A stretch of DNA of 64,000 nt, taken from the NCBI GenBank assembly GCA_942493245.1, contig OW818685.1, positions 5,084,001 through 5,148,000 on the forward strand, given 5' to 3'. This document shows, in pieces, positions 1 to 9,503 of this stretch (position 1 is its first letter; each line of letters starts with the position of its first letter). The DNA comes from DAOPYU01 sp942493245 (lineage in GTDB: Bacteria > Sumerlaeota > Sumerlaeia > UBA8349). Below the pieces are notes generated by a model that worked only from the letters and a program-made list of their open reading frames with translations, had not been told where the DNA came from and did not search any database. The position numbers were made by a program, and so were the translations under genes.

Positions 1-2103
1 CTCCTGACCTGCGTTCTGGTCTGGCGGGAGGCCTCTTCTTTTCGCATGGAAGGGGCCTTCGCCGATTCTGAAATTCAAGAAGAGATCGGTGAACAGGACG
101 CGAATGAACCTTCCAGGCCCACGATCTTCTCCATCCCGGCGCCACCGGTATTTACGCGAATGGGGTTCTATACTTTTCCCTTCGGGGAGTTGAGCAATCT
201 CAAATTGTTTGAGAACGGGGAGCCGATGTTCCGGGTGGACCGGATACGGGATCTGGCGCCGCAGGCATATGTCCACCTTGAGGATCGCGTGTGTTTTGTT
301 TTGTCGGACGACAGTGATCCTCGGACAAACGGCCGCAGCTATACCTTTTCCGCGACGTACTATCTTCGGCTCCGGTATCAGGTACTGCTGAGTGCGTTGA
401 TACTTCTGTCCGGCGTGGGACTGGGCTTGGCCGGATGGAATCCCCCATCCGGAGGCCGGATGGTTGGGGCGAGCCGGAAGGGGCTGGCGCAGGTGTTGCT
501 CGAGTCGCGTCCGCTCGTTTTGCTGGCCGCATTTGGGGTGCCCTTTCTCTGTTTTCTGAACCGCAACGCGTTTTTCTATTCCCGCAGCGCGATCCTCGTT
601 TCTTTGGCTGTCTTGCTGGGTCTGGCGGCGGGAGTCTCCCTGATTTTCGCCGGGCTGCACCGGCTTGCAGGAAGGCTCGAATCCCGGCATCCCAACCGTG
701 TTTCGGAACGGATGGTTCTCCGATTGAAATTGTTGCTGGACACGCTCTGTGCGTGTACGGCCTGCACGGTGTTTGTGTTTCTTTTCGGCTTTGTCATCCG
801 GGAGAACCTTTCACGCGGGTTGCCCTGGTTGCCAACGTTCCTGTTTTACGCCTCGCTTACGAGCGCGCTTGCCACCGCGGCGACGTTCCGTTGGGGAATT
901 CACGCGCTCAACCGGTTTTTTCTCGCGTTTCTGGTGGTGACTGGCGGAACGTTTATGTGGGGCCTTCTGCGGGAAGACACGAAGGAAGAGGTGGCTTTCC
1001 CACTCCGAGAAGACAGCGAGATCACTCTGACGGTCAAACCGAACATTTATCTCTTCCTGCTCGAGTCCTGCGTTGGCGGCGATACCATGCGGGATTTCTA
1101 TGGCATTGACACGGAACCCCTTCGGCGGGAATTGACAAAGCGGGAATTCATACTCCAGGACACCTGTTCCAGTCAGGTCTTTACGATTGGCAGCGCCGCG
1201 ACGCTCATGATGATGCGGCATCTGGATGTGAATAAGTGGGGGGCGGGGAACTTCGATGTGCGAAGACGCGTGCGGACCATGCTTTGTGGCGAGGCCTACA
1301 ACCCGGTTCTCGATACTCTCAAGCGCAACGGGTATCGGATCTCATTTCTGCATCAGAATGATTACCTGGGAGCGAAAGATTCTTCCGCCGTGGATGTGTC
1401 CAATCTATCCGATCGCATGGATGCTTTCCAGAATCTCGACCCGCTAGTGGATGCCACCGGCATATTGGGCAGGAGAGAGGCGAGTGTCTGGCAAACCCCG
1501 AAAGAGTTTGCGGAGGAGTCGAAATCCATCATCCGGCAAACGCTCGAGGGCCCGACTTTCCATTTTATCTTTACCGGCCTCGAACACAACCGGCCCGGAG
1601 AAACCACGGGAGAACTGCGTTCCTGGTGGAAAACCGAGTATCGTCGGCTGTACCACCTCTTCTATCCCCGGCTTCTTGCGTTTCTGGACTTCATTGAAAA
1701 AGAGGATCCAAACGCCCTGATTGTCTTGATCGGCGATCACGGGGCGAAACTCTTTGGCCCCGATCTCACCATCGACAGCCCCAATTACCCGGCGCTGGTC
1801 CAATCGGGGGTCTGCAATCCCGAGACGCTCGCCCGCGATCAGGCTTCGGTCCTGTTCGCGATCAAGACCCCTGTACCCCATCCGGTCTGGAACAACCGGG
1901 TAGTGACGCATGTGAATCTGTTCCGGTACCTGTTCGCGACTCTTTCCGGAGATGAAAGCCTGTTGGAGCACCCAGAGCCGGATGTGAGCATGGTGTGGAC
2001 GAAACCGCATATCATCGCACGCGACGGACAACCCCTCCAGAAATGGGAACCGATTCCCCCGGAACTTTTCCAAACCCCCACTTCCGGCGATGAATCGGAC
2101 TGA
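1..2103 (+). CDS. Membrane sulfatase/phosphotransferase-fold protein, 5' truncated
   Basis: The frame is open from base 1, and the residues before the first ATG (base 46) are hydrophobic (LLTCVLVW), so the gene almost certainly begins upstream of the window. The visible part has about six membrane segments (roughly residues 107-313 counted from base 46) followed by an alkaline-phosphatase-superfamily domain. That domain shows NIYLFLLESCVGGD near residue 334, a Ser/Thr-rich stretch (DTCSSQVFTIGSAAT) as the likely nucleophile region, and LIGDHGAKLFG near 560 as metal ligands. The layout resembles lipoteichoic-acid synthase or phosphoethanolamine-transferase-like enzymes that modify envelope polymers outside the membrane. 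The substrate cannot be told from sequence. Fold is fairly sure, function is not. Confidence 0.75.
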   Translation, partial: LLTCVLVWREASSFRMEGAFADSEIQEEIGEQDANEPSRPTIFSIPAPPVFTRMGFYTFPFGELSNLKLFENGEPMFRVDRIRDLAPQAYVHLEDRVCFVLSDDSDPRTNGRSYTFSATYYLRLRYQVLLSALILLSGVGLGLAGWNPPSGGRMVGASRKGLAQVLLESRPLVLLAAFGVPFLCFLNRNAFFYSRSAILVSLAVLLGLAAGVSLIFAGLHRLAGRLESRHPNRVSERMVLRLKLLLDTLCACTACTVFVFLFGFVIRENLSRGLPWLPTFLFYASLTSALATAATFRWGIHALNRFFLAFLVVTGGTFMWGLLREDTKEEVAFPLREDSEITLTVKPNIYLFLLESCVGGDTMRDFYGIDTEPLRRELTKREFILQDTCSSQVFTIGSAATLMMMRHLDVNKWGAGNFDVRRRVRTMLCGEAYNPVLDTLKRNGYRISFLHQNDYLGAKDSSAVDVSNLSDRMDAFQNLDPLVDATGILGRREASVWQTPKEFAEESKSIIRQTLEGPTFHFIFTGLEHNRPGETTGELRSWWKTEYRRLYHLFYPRLLAFLDFIEKEDPNALIVLIGDHGAKLFGPDLTIDSPNYPALVQSGVCNPETLARDQASVLFAIKTPVPHPVWNNRVVTHVNLFRYLFATLSGDESLLEHPEPDVSMVWTKPHIIARDGQPLQKWEPIPPELFQTPTSGDESD

Positions 2104-2415
2104 GCCGGGCCGGGTTGGATCATTTTGCGTGTGTCGAAATGATACATGCAAAGGAAGCGGAGGGTTCCTTTGGGTCAGGGTGGGTTTTTTTGACACAGAG
2201 GGCGGTCTGCAGGAAACAGGCGGACTGTGCATCCGGACAGAACATTCTCTGTAACTCGATCCAAACCAATCATTCGGATGAGAGAACGGGGAACGGCGGG
2301 CACTGGTACGGTTTGTGCATTTTCCTTCCGAAAAGGAAGCGCCGGGCTTCACGGCGGGAAGATGGGTGGGTTTGTTTCCCTCGGAAAGAGACGGCGTACA
2401 GGAGGTTTTCTCAAC
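2104..2415. other. Intergenic region upstream of clpB
   Basis: About 310 bases between the sulfatase-like gene and clpB. The clpB frame stays open upstream of the chosen start, but that translation does not resemble any ClpB N-terminus. I saw no convincing CIRCE palindrome or sigma-32 promoter. Confidence 0.5.
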
Positions 2416-5034
2416 ATGGTGCGTTTGGACAAATTGACACTCAAATCCCAAGAAGCGTTGGCGAGCGCTCTGGAACTGGCCTCGGAGCGCCACAACCCGG
2501 AAATCACCCCCGAGCACCTGCTGGCGGCGTTGCTCGAGCAGGAAGAGGGGGTCGTGCGGCCGGTCTTGCAGAAGATCGGCGCCAATCCGGATGCAATCCG
2601 CCAGGAGGTTGAGCGCGCGCTCGAGAACCGTCCCCGTGTGACGGGGGGAGCGGCCACACCCGTCCTGAGCGGGTCGAGCCGGGCCGTGCTCGACGAAGGG
2701 TGGAGCGCGGCGCAACGGTTCAAGGACGAGTATTTGTCCACCGAGCACATCCTGCTCGGGCTGGCGCGTGTGGCGCAATGCGACGCGTGCGGGATTTTGA
2801 AGAAACATGGAGCCGATGAAGAGGCGATTCTAAGCGCCCTGACCGCCGTACGCGGCACCCAGCGGGTGACCGACGCGCAGCCCGAGGGAAAATACCAGGC
2901 GCTCAAGCGCTATGCGCGCGACCTGACCGATCTGGGCCGTCAGGGGAAACTTGACCCGGTCATCGGACGCGACAACGAAATCCGGCGGCTGATCCAGATC
3001 CTCTCGCGCCGCACGAAGAACAACCCGGTCCTGATCGGCGAACCGGGCACGGGTAAGACGGCCATCGCCGGGGGGCTGGCGCTGCGCATTGTCGAGGGGG
3101 ACGTGCCCGAGAGTCTCAAGCAGAAGCGGATCGTGGCGCTCGACATCGGGTCGCTGATCGCCGGGGCGAAGTACCGAGGCGAATTCGAGGAGCGGCTCAA
3201 GTCCGTCCTCCGTGAGGTCGAGGAGGCCAACGGACAGATCATCCTGTTCATCGACGAGATGCACACGATTGTGGGGACGGGTGCGGCGGAGGGTTCCGTG
3301 GACGCGTCGAACCTGCTCAAGCCCGCGCTGGCGCGGGGCGAACTGCGCTGCATCGGCGCGACCACGCTGGACGAGTACCGCAAGTACGTCGAGAAGGACG
3401 CGGCGCTCGAGCGGCGGTTTCAGCCCATCGTGGTGCAGGAGCCGTCGGTCGAGGACACCATCGCCATCCTGCGCGGCCTGAAGGAACGCTACGAGGTGTA
3501 CCAGGGGGTGCGAATCAGCGACTCGGCTCTGGTGGCCGCGGCGGAACTCTCGAGCCGCTACATCACCGACCGCTTTCTGCCCGACAAGGCCATCGACCTG
3601 ATGGACGAGGCGGCGGCGCGCCTACGCATCGAGATTGACTCGGTGCCCCAGGAGATTGACGAAATCCAGCGCCGCGTGATGCAGCTCGATATCGAACACG
3701 AGGCATTGAAGAAGGAAAAGCACGACAAGGCGGCCATCGAACGACGCGAGAAAATCGAGGCGGAACGGGCCACTCTGGCCGAGCAGCTCAAGCAGCGCCG
3801 CATCCGCTGGGAGAACGAAAAAACGCACATCGCCCGGTTGAGCGAGTTGAAGGAACAGATCGAGCAGCTGGGCCAGCGCATGGCCACGGCCGAGCGCGAG
3901 GGAAACCTCGAGGAAGCGGCGCGGTTGCGTTACGACGCGATCCCGAAAATCGAAAAATCGCTGACGGAAGAACGCGTCCGGCTCGAGACGATCCAAGGCG
4001 GCACGCCGATGCTCAAGGAGATGGTCGAGCCGGAGGACATTGCCTCGATTGTGGCGCGGTGGACGGGGATACCCGTGAGCCGGCTGGTCGAGGCCGAACA
4101 GCAGAAACTGGTCCACATGACCGACCGTCTGCGCTGCCGCGTGGTGGGACAGGAGCGCGCGGTCGAGGCGGTGGCCAACACGGTGCGCCGCGCACGCGCG
4201 GGCCTCCAGGACCCCAACCGCCCGCTCGGGTCGTTCATCTTCCTGGGCCCGACCGGCGTGGGTAAGACCGAACTGGCGCGGGCGCTGGCCGAGTTCCTCT
4301 TCGACAACGAGGAGTGCATGACGCGGCTCGACATGAGCGAGTACATGGAGCGCCACAGCGTGGCGCGGCTCATCGGCGCGCCTCCCGGATACGTGGGGTA
4401 CGAGGAAGGGGGACAGCTCACCGAGGCCGTGCGGCGGCGTCCCTACAGCGTCGTCCTGTTCGACGAGATCGAAAAGGCGCACCCGGACGTGTTCAACACG
4501 CTCCTCCAGATCCTCGAGGACGGCCGCCTGACCGACTCGCAGGGGCGGGTCGTGAACTTCAAGAACACGGTCGTCATCATGACGTCGAACATCGGGTCGC
4601 AGATTCTGGAAGAAGCGGGTATCGCGCAGGCGCAGTCGAACGGCTCAACCCTCGACTGGTCGCGCGTCGAAAGCCAGGTGCGCCAGGCCATGCGCCAGCA
4701 TTTCAAGCCGGAGTTCCTCAACCGCGTGGACGAGATCGTCCTCTTCGAAGGGCTCTCGCGCGAGGCGCTCGAAAAGATCGTGGACATCCAACTGGCCCTG
4801 GTGAAGCAGCGGCTCGAGGAGCGCAAGATCGGTATCGAGATCGCCCCGGCGGCGCGCGCGTTCCTGGCCGAAGCGGGCTACGAACCGGCCTACGGCGCCC
4901 GCCCCCTGCGCCGCGCCATCCAGCGCCACCTGCTCGACCCTCTGGCGCTCGCCCTCCTCGACGGCCACTTCGAAGAAGGCGCCACGGTCCACGTCAAACT
5001 GAACGCCGCAGGCGAGGGGCTGGTGATGGAGTGA
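2416..5034 (+). CDS. clpB: ATP-dependent disaggregase ClpB
   Basis: Hexameric AAA+ chaperone that threads aggregated proteins through its pore together with DnaK. The 872-residue product matches the usual ClpB size. Order of parts: an N-domain with two Clp_N repeats (about 1-145), NBD1 with Walker A GEPGTGKT (208-215) and Walker B ILFIDE (about 276-281), the long charged coiled-coil middle domain (about 410-525) that separates ClpB from ClpA/ClpC, and NBD2 with GPTGVGKT (611-618). I chose ATG 2416 because ACAGGAGG lies 10 bases upstream and the protein then starts MVRLDKLTLKSQEAL, as ClpB should. The longer upstream reading has no homologous character. It stands alone, without a dnaK-grpE-type neighbour in view. 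Confidence 0.97.
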   Translation: MVRLDKLTLKSQEALASALELASERHNPEITPEHLLAALLEQEEGVVRPVLQKIGANPDAIRQEVERALENRPRVTGGAATPVLSGSSRAVLDEGWSAAQRFKDEYLSTEHILLGLARVAQCDACGILKKHGADEEAILSALTAVRGTQRVTDAQPEGKYQALKRYARDLTDLGRQGKLDPVIGRDNEIRRLIQILSRRTKNNPVLIGEPGTGKTAIAGGLALRIVEGDVPESLKQKRIVALDIGSLIAGAKYRGEFEERLKSVLREVEEANGQIILFIDEMHTIVGTGAAEGSVDASNLLKPALARGELRCIGATTLDEYRKYVEKDAALERRFQPIVVQEPSVEDTIAILRGLKERYEVYQGVRISDSALVAAAELSSRYITDRFLPDKAIDLMDEAAARLRIEIDSVPQEIDEIQRRVMQLDIEHEALKKEKHDKAAIERREKIEAERATLAEQLKQRRIRWENEKTHIARLSELKEQIEQLGQRMATAEREGNLEEAARLRYDAIPKIEKSLTEERVRLETIQGGTPMLKEMVEPEDIASIVARWTGIPVSRLVEAEQQKLVHMTDRLRCRVVGQERAVEAVANTVRRARAGLQDPNRPLGSFIFLGPTGVGKTELARALAEFLFDNEECMTRLDMSEYMERHSVARLIGAPPGYVGYEEGGQLTEAVRRRPYSVVLFDEIEKAHPDVFNTLLQILEDGRLTDSQGRVVNFKNTVVIMTSNIGSQILEEAGIAQAQSNGSTLDWSRVESQVRQAMRQHFKPEFLNRVDEIVLFEGLSREALEKIVDIQLALVKQRLEERKIGIEIAPAARAFLAEAGYEPAYGARPLRRAIQRHLLDPLALALLDGHFEEGATVHVKLNAAGEGLVME

Positions 5035-5130
5035 GAAAAAAATCCTGAAAGAAAGGTATATGAGTCATGGATGGCCAATCTGTGAGATGAGTCTGAAAGA
5101 ACAAACTTTTGGATAGATTAGGAGTACAAT

Positions 5131-5826
5131 ATGAGTGCTTGGCAGATTACTTTGGTGTTCGCTGGGATAATGGTCAGTGGATTTGTTCGACAGTATTTTA
5201 CACTGAGATCGCATAGAAAACAGGCTGAATTTGCATGTGCATTCCTATGCAAGTTTATTGAATGGTGTGATGGGCAAGGCAAGAATAATGTCCTCTATAA
5301 TTGGATTCTCGGAAACTCAGAAAAGATACAAAATGTAATTGGCTACAGTGGTTTAATGGACATGCGGCGGCCTTTTGAGAATGCGTACCATACGAATGTG
5401 CCAATTATACTAAATTTGATTCCGGATATTTACAGTACGCTCAACAATGATGATCCTTGGAGAAACTCGATATTACGCAGAAATCTTGTTTTTTCTATCC
5501 AGTCTGTGGATGGGTGTTTACGCCGATATATTGGGTCAAAAGAGGAAAAGATCCGCCATGAACAGTTGCGACTATTCAATCCTTTTGTCTGGTTTGGAGG
5601 TGGAATAGCGTGGTTAATGGAATTGCCTCTGAGCGTCTTGAGCGAAGTGGGAGGGATTTCGTCAGAGCGTAAAATAGCCATCGCCCGTGGGCGGATATTC
5701 TCATTGGCCAAAGGGATAGTGTCAATCGCATCGCTTATCAGCATTATCATGGCTTTTGTCCTTGATTGGGAAGAATTCATGTCCACCATTTTACAGTGGA
5801 TAATGCAAATTAGAGATCGCATCTGA
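5131..5826 (+). CDS. AT-rich hypothetical membrane protein
   Basis: A 231-residue protein I do not recognise. A hydrophobic segment lies at residues 3-20 (WQITLVFAGIMVSGFV) and another near 190-210 (GIVSIASLISIIMAFVL); between them is a soluble region rich in aromatic and polar residues, including a possible hairpin anchor near 150-170. AGGAG eight bases before ATG 5131 supports the start. The gene is visibly much richer in A+T than clpB and the radC fusion beside it, and its codon use differs, which suggests recent gain by transfer. It could be an accessory or phage-defence-type membrane protein, but nothing in the sequence proves that. Confidence 0.6.
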   Translation: MSAWQITLVFAGIMVSGFVRQYFTLRSHRKQAEFACAFLCKFIEWCDGQGKNNVLYNWILGNSEKIQNVIGYSGLMDMRRPFENAYHTNVPIILNLIPDIYSTLNNDDPWRNSILRRNLVFSIQSVDGCLRRYIGSKEEKIRHEQLRLFNPFVWFGGGIAWLMELPLSVLSEVGGISSERKIAIARGRIFSLAKGIVSIASLISIIMAFVLDWEEFMSTILQWIMQIRDRI

Positions 5827-5845
5827 ATACCGTATGCGATAGTTT

Positions 5846-7429
5846 CTACGATTTTGCCCCCCCCCGTAATAATTGGATCTCTTCTGGGCTCTTTGAAGGG
5901 TTACTTTGATGATTTTCTTGCTTACCCGGCCTGAACACCTCTCCGTCGGTGAAGCTGTAGTAGGAGTCGGCGCCGAGGATGAGGTGGTCGAGGACTTCTA
6001 TCTGGAGGAGGCGGCCTGCGTCCATGAGGCGCTGGGTGATGACGCGGTCGTCGGGGCTGGGGGTGGGGTCGCCGCTGGGGTGGTTGTGGAGGAAGATGAC
6101 CGACGCGGCGGAGGCGCGCAGGGCTGCCTTGAAGACTTCGCGCGGGTGGACGATCGAGGCGTCGAGCCCGCCGCGCGAGATCAGTTCATCGCGGATGACG
6201 CGGTTGCGCTTGTCGAGCATCAGGATCAGGAACTCCTCCTGTTTGAGCAGGCTGAAACGGGGACGGTAGGCGGCGAAGACGTCGGCGCTCGAGCGGAACG
6301 GCTGGCCCGGTTCGAGGGCGCTCGGGTCGCGGCGGCGGCCGAGTTCGAGCGCGGCCTTGAGTTCGACGGCTTTCATGCGCCCGATGCCGTGGAGGGTCTG
6401 CAATTCTTCGAGCGAGGCCTCCTCGATGCCACGGACGGTCTCGAACCGTTCGAGCAGGCGGCGGGCCAGTTCCAGCACGTTGCCCTGGCCCGAGCCGGTG
6501 CGCAGGACGATGGCGAGGAGTTCGGTGTCGTCGAGCGCGGCGGCGCCGAGTCGCATCAGGCGCTCGCGGGGTCGCTCGCCCGGTCGCCATTTCGAAAAGG
6601 GGACAGGCTCCTGTACACTGGAGGGCGCGGCGGCCTGCCGGTGGCGAAAGTGGGGACAGTAGGGGCGCAGGGGGCACCGGGCGCAGCGGGGCTGAAGCCC
6701 GCAGAGGGCGTCCTCTTTCGGGAAGTCGTCTAGTCCGCCCGTGAAGGCCTGCATCCAGAGCGCCAGATCGCACAGGGGCGCGCCGAGCGTCCGGGCGAGG
6801 GTTTCGATCTGGTGGCAGGTTTCGAGTTGGAGCGCGAGCGTGTCGCCCGTCTGGCGCAGGAGTCCCAGCCGGAACAGAAAGGTCTGGATGCGTTTTTCGG
6901 GGACAGCCACCGGGTGGCCGATGCGGTTCAGGTAGCGGAAGAGATTGAGCAGGGTGAGGCTGGGCAACAGGGCGCGAAGCCATCGGATGCGCGCGGGCAG
7001 GTGTTCGAGGCGCTCCAGGTGGCGGTGAAAGAGCGCGCCGAAGGGTTCGGGTGTTTCCGCGCCCGAGTCTTCGCGGCCCAGGTCGAAGAGGTTCTCAAGC
7101 GATTGGCGCAGTTTGTCCCGTTGCGTGGGGCTCAGGGATTTTCCGGACGATTCCTCCCGGGGAATTTCCCCGCTGGGTTCCGGCGCGTTTCGGGAGAGGC
7201 GGCGCGAGAGAAACTCATGGGTGACGCGGCGCAGGCGTCGCTGCGCTTCGGCGCTCTGGGGGTCGAGTCCCAGCGCCAGCGCGGTCAGGGTGGTGAGGAA
7301 GAAATCCTGGGGCTGGTTCCGCGTGTCGGGAGGTTGCGCGGCGTCGAGGCGCTTCTGCCAGTCGGGGTCCGATTGCAGGAGGTGTGCGCGGAGGCGTTCG
7401 AAGCAATCGAGCCGTTCGATTTCGTCCAT
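5846..7429 (-). CDS. Endonuclease III-like [4Fe-4S] domain fused to RadC (JAB/MPN) protein
   Basis: The C-terminal half (about residues 278-510) is a standard RadC protein: a helix-hairpin-helix (LQTLHGIGRMKAVELKAA, 344-361) and the metallopeptidase-like motif HNHPSGDPTPSPDD (448-461) with both histidines and the aspartate. RadC proteins are usually about 220-230 residues; this one is 527. The extra N-terminal part ends in C-X5-C-X2-C-X5-C (Cys 243, 249, 252, 258), the arrangement of the iron-sulfur loop of endonuclease III/MutY glycosylases (usually C-X6-C-X2-C-X5-C). Where those enzymes carry their catalytic aspartate (HVDTHV), this protein reads AVPEKRIQ, so glycosylase activity is doubtful. 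The start has only a weak ribosome site. Confidence 0.85.
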   Translation of the reverse strand: MDEIERLDCFERLRAHLLQSDPDWQKRLDAAQPPDTRNQPQDFFLTTLTALALGLDPQSAEAQRRLRRVTHEFLSRRLSRNAPEPSGEIPREESSGKSLSPTQRDKLRQSLENLFDLGREDSGAETPEPFGALFHRHLERLEHLPARIRWLRALLPSLTLLNLFRYLNRIGHPVAVPEKRIQTFLFRLGLLRQTGDTLALQLETCHQIETLARTLGAPLCDLALWMQAFTGGLDDFPKEDALCGLQPRCARCPLRPYCPHFRHRQAAAPSSVQEPVPFSKWRPGERPRERLMRLGAAALDDTELLAIVLRTGSGQGNVLELARRLLERFETVRGIEEASLEELQTLHGIGRMKAVELKAALELGRRRDPSALEPGQPFRSSADVFAAYRPRFSLLKQEEFLILMLDKRNRVIRDELISRGGLDASIVHPREVFKAALRASAASVIFLHNHPSGDPTPSPDDRVITQRLMDAGRLLQIEVLDHLILGADSYYSFTDGEVFRPGKQENHQSNPSKSPEEIQLLRGGAKS

Positions 7430-7595
7430 GAGGAAGAGTTTCGTTTCCGCCTGAAGAGACTTGTTTCGGGCTGAAGGAAATTTTCATATCAAGCCGCGCA
7501 AAATAACACGATCTGCAGGACCAGAACAACACACGAAAAAGATCACGCGAAGACGCAAAGCCGCAAAGAGCCTCATTTCTGAAAACAACTTCGCA

Positions 7596-9503
7596 TCAGC
7601 CGCGCTGCTGTTCCAGCTGGGCGCGCATGGGCTGGTATTCCGGCACAACGTGGCGCAGGGCGGCGATGATGGCGTCGGGCCGGCCTTCGTGGGCAAGGTA
7701 ATCGAACTCCTTGAGCCAGGCCTTGGCTTCTTCGAAAGTCGGGTTGTCCACTCGCGTCATATAGATCTTGGGATGATCGGTCAACTCGATGTTTTCATCG
7801 GCGGTCAGGAGTTCCTCGATGAGTTTTTCGCCCGGACGCAGGCCGACGTAGCTGATCTCGATGTCCACGCCCGGCTCGTAACCCGAAAGGGTGATCATGC
7901 GGCGGGCCAGGTCGGCGATGCGCACGGGCTGGCCCATGTCGAGCAGAAAGAGCTGACCGTTCTGCCCCATCGCGCCGGCCTGCAGCACGAGGCTGCTCGC
8001 CTCGGGGATGGTCATGAAGTAGCGCTCGACGTCGGGATGCATGACCGTGACCGGCCCCCCGGCGGCGATCTGCTTCTTGAAGAGGGGAACCACCGAACCG
8101 CGGCTGCCCAGAACATTGCCGAACCGCACGGCCAGAAAGCAACACCCGCGCGATTGGTGGCTGAGCGCCGCGACCACCATTTCCGCCACGCGCTTGCTGG
8201 CGCCCATGACGCTGGTGGGGTGGACGGCCTTGTCGGTCGAGATCATGATGAAGCGCTTGACGCCCATCCGCTCGGCGAGAAACGCCACGTTGAAGGTGCC
8301 GACGATGTTGTTCTTGAGGGCTTCCTCGGGGTGGAGTTCCATAAGGGGGACATGCTTGTGGGCGGCGGCGTGGAAGACGACCGTGGGGCGGTAGCGCAGA
8401 AAAACCTGTTCCATGCGATCCACGTCCTGAATGTCGGCGATTTCGACGGAGATGCGCGGATCGTTGATGCGGAACTTCAATTCGGTGGCGATTTCATAGA
8501 CACTGTTTTCGCCCCGGCCCAGGAGAATCATGCGGGCAGGTTCGCAGCGCTTGATCTGGCGGCAGAGTTCGGAACCGATCGAGCCGCCCGCGCCGGTAAT
8601 CAAAACCACCTCGTCGCGCAGGTAATTCTGCTCTTCGGGCAGGGTCAGGTCCACCGGCTCGCGCCCCAGAAGATCCTCGATCTCGACGGGCCGGATCTGG
8701 TTGACCGAGATCCGTTCCTTCATCAGGTCGCTGACGGCGGGCATGATTTTGAAACCCACGTGCGCAGTCTCGCAGATGGACACGATGTGGTTGAGAAACT
8801 GAAGGGACGGCTTGTGCAGCGCCACGACGACCTGCGAAACGTGGTGCTCGTGAATCAGACCGGGCAGGTTCTCGACTTCTCCGAGAACCTTCAAGCCGTG
8901 GATCTGCCGTCCAACCATGGCGCCGTTTTCATCCACAAACCCGACGGGACGAAAACCCATCTGGGGATTCTGGAGAAAGTTGCGCGCCACGAGTTCACCC
9001 ACGTCGCCCGCGCCGATAATCAGGACGTTGGCGATGGCGGCGGAAGAGTCGAAGCGAGTGAGATACCACAGGCGCGACACCAGACGCGCCCCGCCGACAA
9101 AAATCAGGCAGCCCATCCAGTCCACCGCCACGACGGGCCAGGGGACACGCCGGGCCAGCGACTCGGGCCAGTCGAAATGATCGCCGAGAGACGGCGCCAC
9201 GCAACACCAGCCGAGGAGCAGCAGGGTGCCCAGCGCCAGAGCCAGAATCACCAGGCGCAGTTCATGCACCCCGGCGTAACGCGAGACGCCCCGGTAGAGA
9301 CCGAAGGCGTGGAACAAACCGACCCGGGCCAGCGAAAAAAGCGGAATAATCACCAGCGCCTGAGGCAGGTAGGTTTTCCACTCCGCATCGGGCGCCAGCC
9401 CGCCCTGAAGCGGCATCATGCGCAGGGTGTAGGCCATCGCCATCGCCAGCGCAACCAGCAGGAAATCAATCAGAACCCACTTAAACCTTCGCAGATGCTC
9501 CAT
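7596..9503 (-). CDS. CapD/FlaA1/PglF-type NDP-sugar 4,6-dehydratase/epimerase, membrane-bound
   Basis: 635 residues in the layout of membrane-bound nucleoside-diphosphate-sugar dehydratases (WbpM, PglF, CapD). About four N-terminal membrane helices (to residue about 145) are followed by a first nucleotide-binding fold with GAGDVGE (164-170) and then the extended SDR catalytic domain with GAGGSIG (304-310). The segment STDKAVHPTSVMGASKR is the usual active-site region of this family. Such enzymes make 4-keto-6-deoxy sugars on UDP-GlcNAc or similar donors for O-antigen, capsule or glycoprotein glycans. No polysaccharide operon surrounds it, although two glycosyltransferases sit elsewhere in the window. 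The Shine-Dalgarno sequence before the start is weak. Confidence 0.92.
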   Translation of the reverse strand: MEHLRRFKWVLIDFLLVALAMAMAYTLRMMPLQGGLAPDAEWKTYLPQALVIIPLFSLARVGLFHAFGLYRGVSRYAGVHELRLVILALALGTLLLLGWCCVAPSLGDHFDWPESLARRVPWPVVAVDWMGCLIFVGGARLVSRLWYLTRFDSSAAIANVLIIGAGDVGELVARNFLQNPQMGFRPVGFVDENGAMVGRQIHGLKVLGEVENLPGLIHEHHVSQVVVALHKPSLQFLNHIVSICETAHVGFKIMPAVSDLMKERISVNQIRPVEIEDLLGREPVDLTLPEEQNYLRDEVVLITGAGGSIGSELCRQIKRCEPARMILLGRGENSVYEIATELKFRINDPRISVEIADIQDVDRMEQVFLRYRPTVVFHAAAHKHVPLMELHPEEALKNNIVGTFNVAFLAERMGVKRFIMISTDKAVHPTSVMGASKRVAEMVVAALSHQSRGCCFLAVRFGNVLGSRGSVVPLFKKQIAAGGPVTVMHPDVERYFMTIPEASSLVLQAGAMGQNGQLFLLDMGQPVRIADLARRMITLSGYEPGVDIEISYVGLRPGEKLIEELLTADENIELTDHPKIYMTRVDNPTFEEAKAWLKEFDYLAHEGRPDAIIAALRHVVPEYQPMRAQLEQQRG

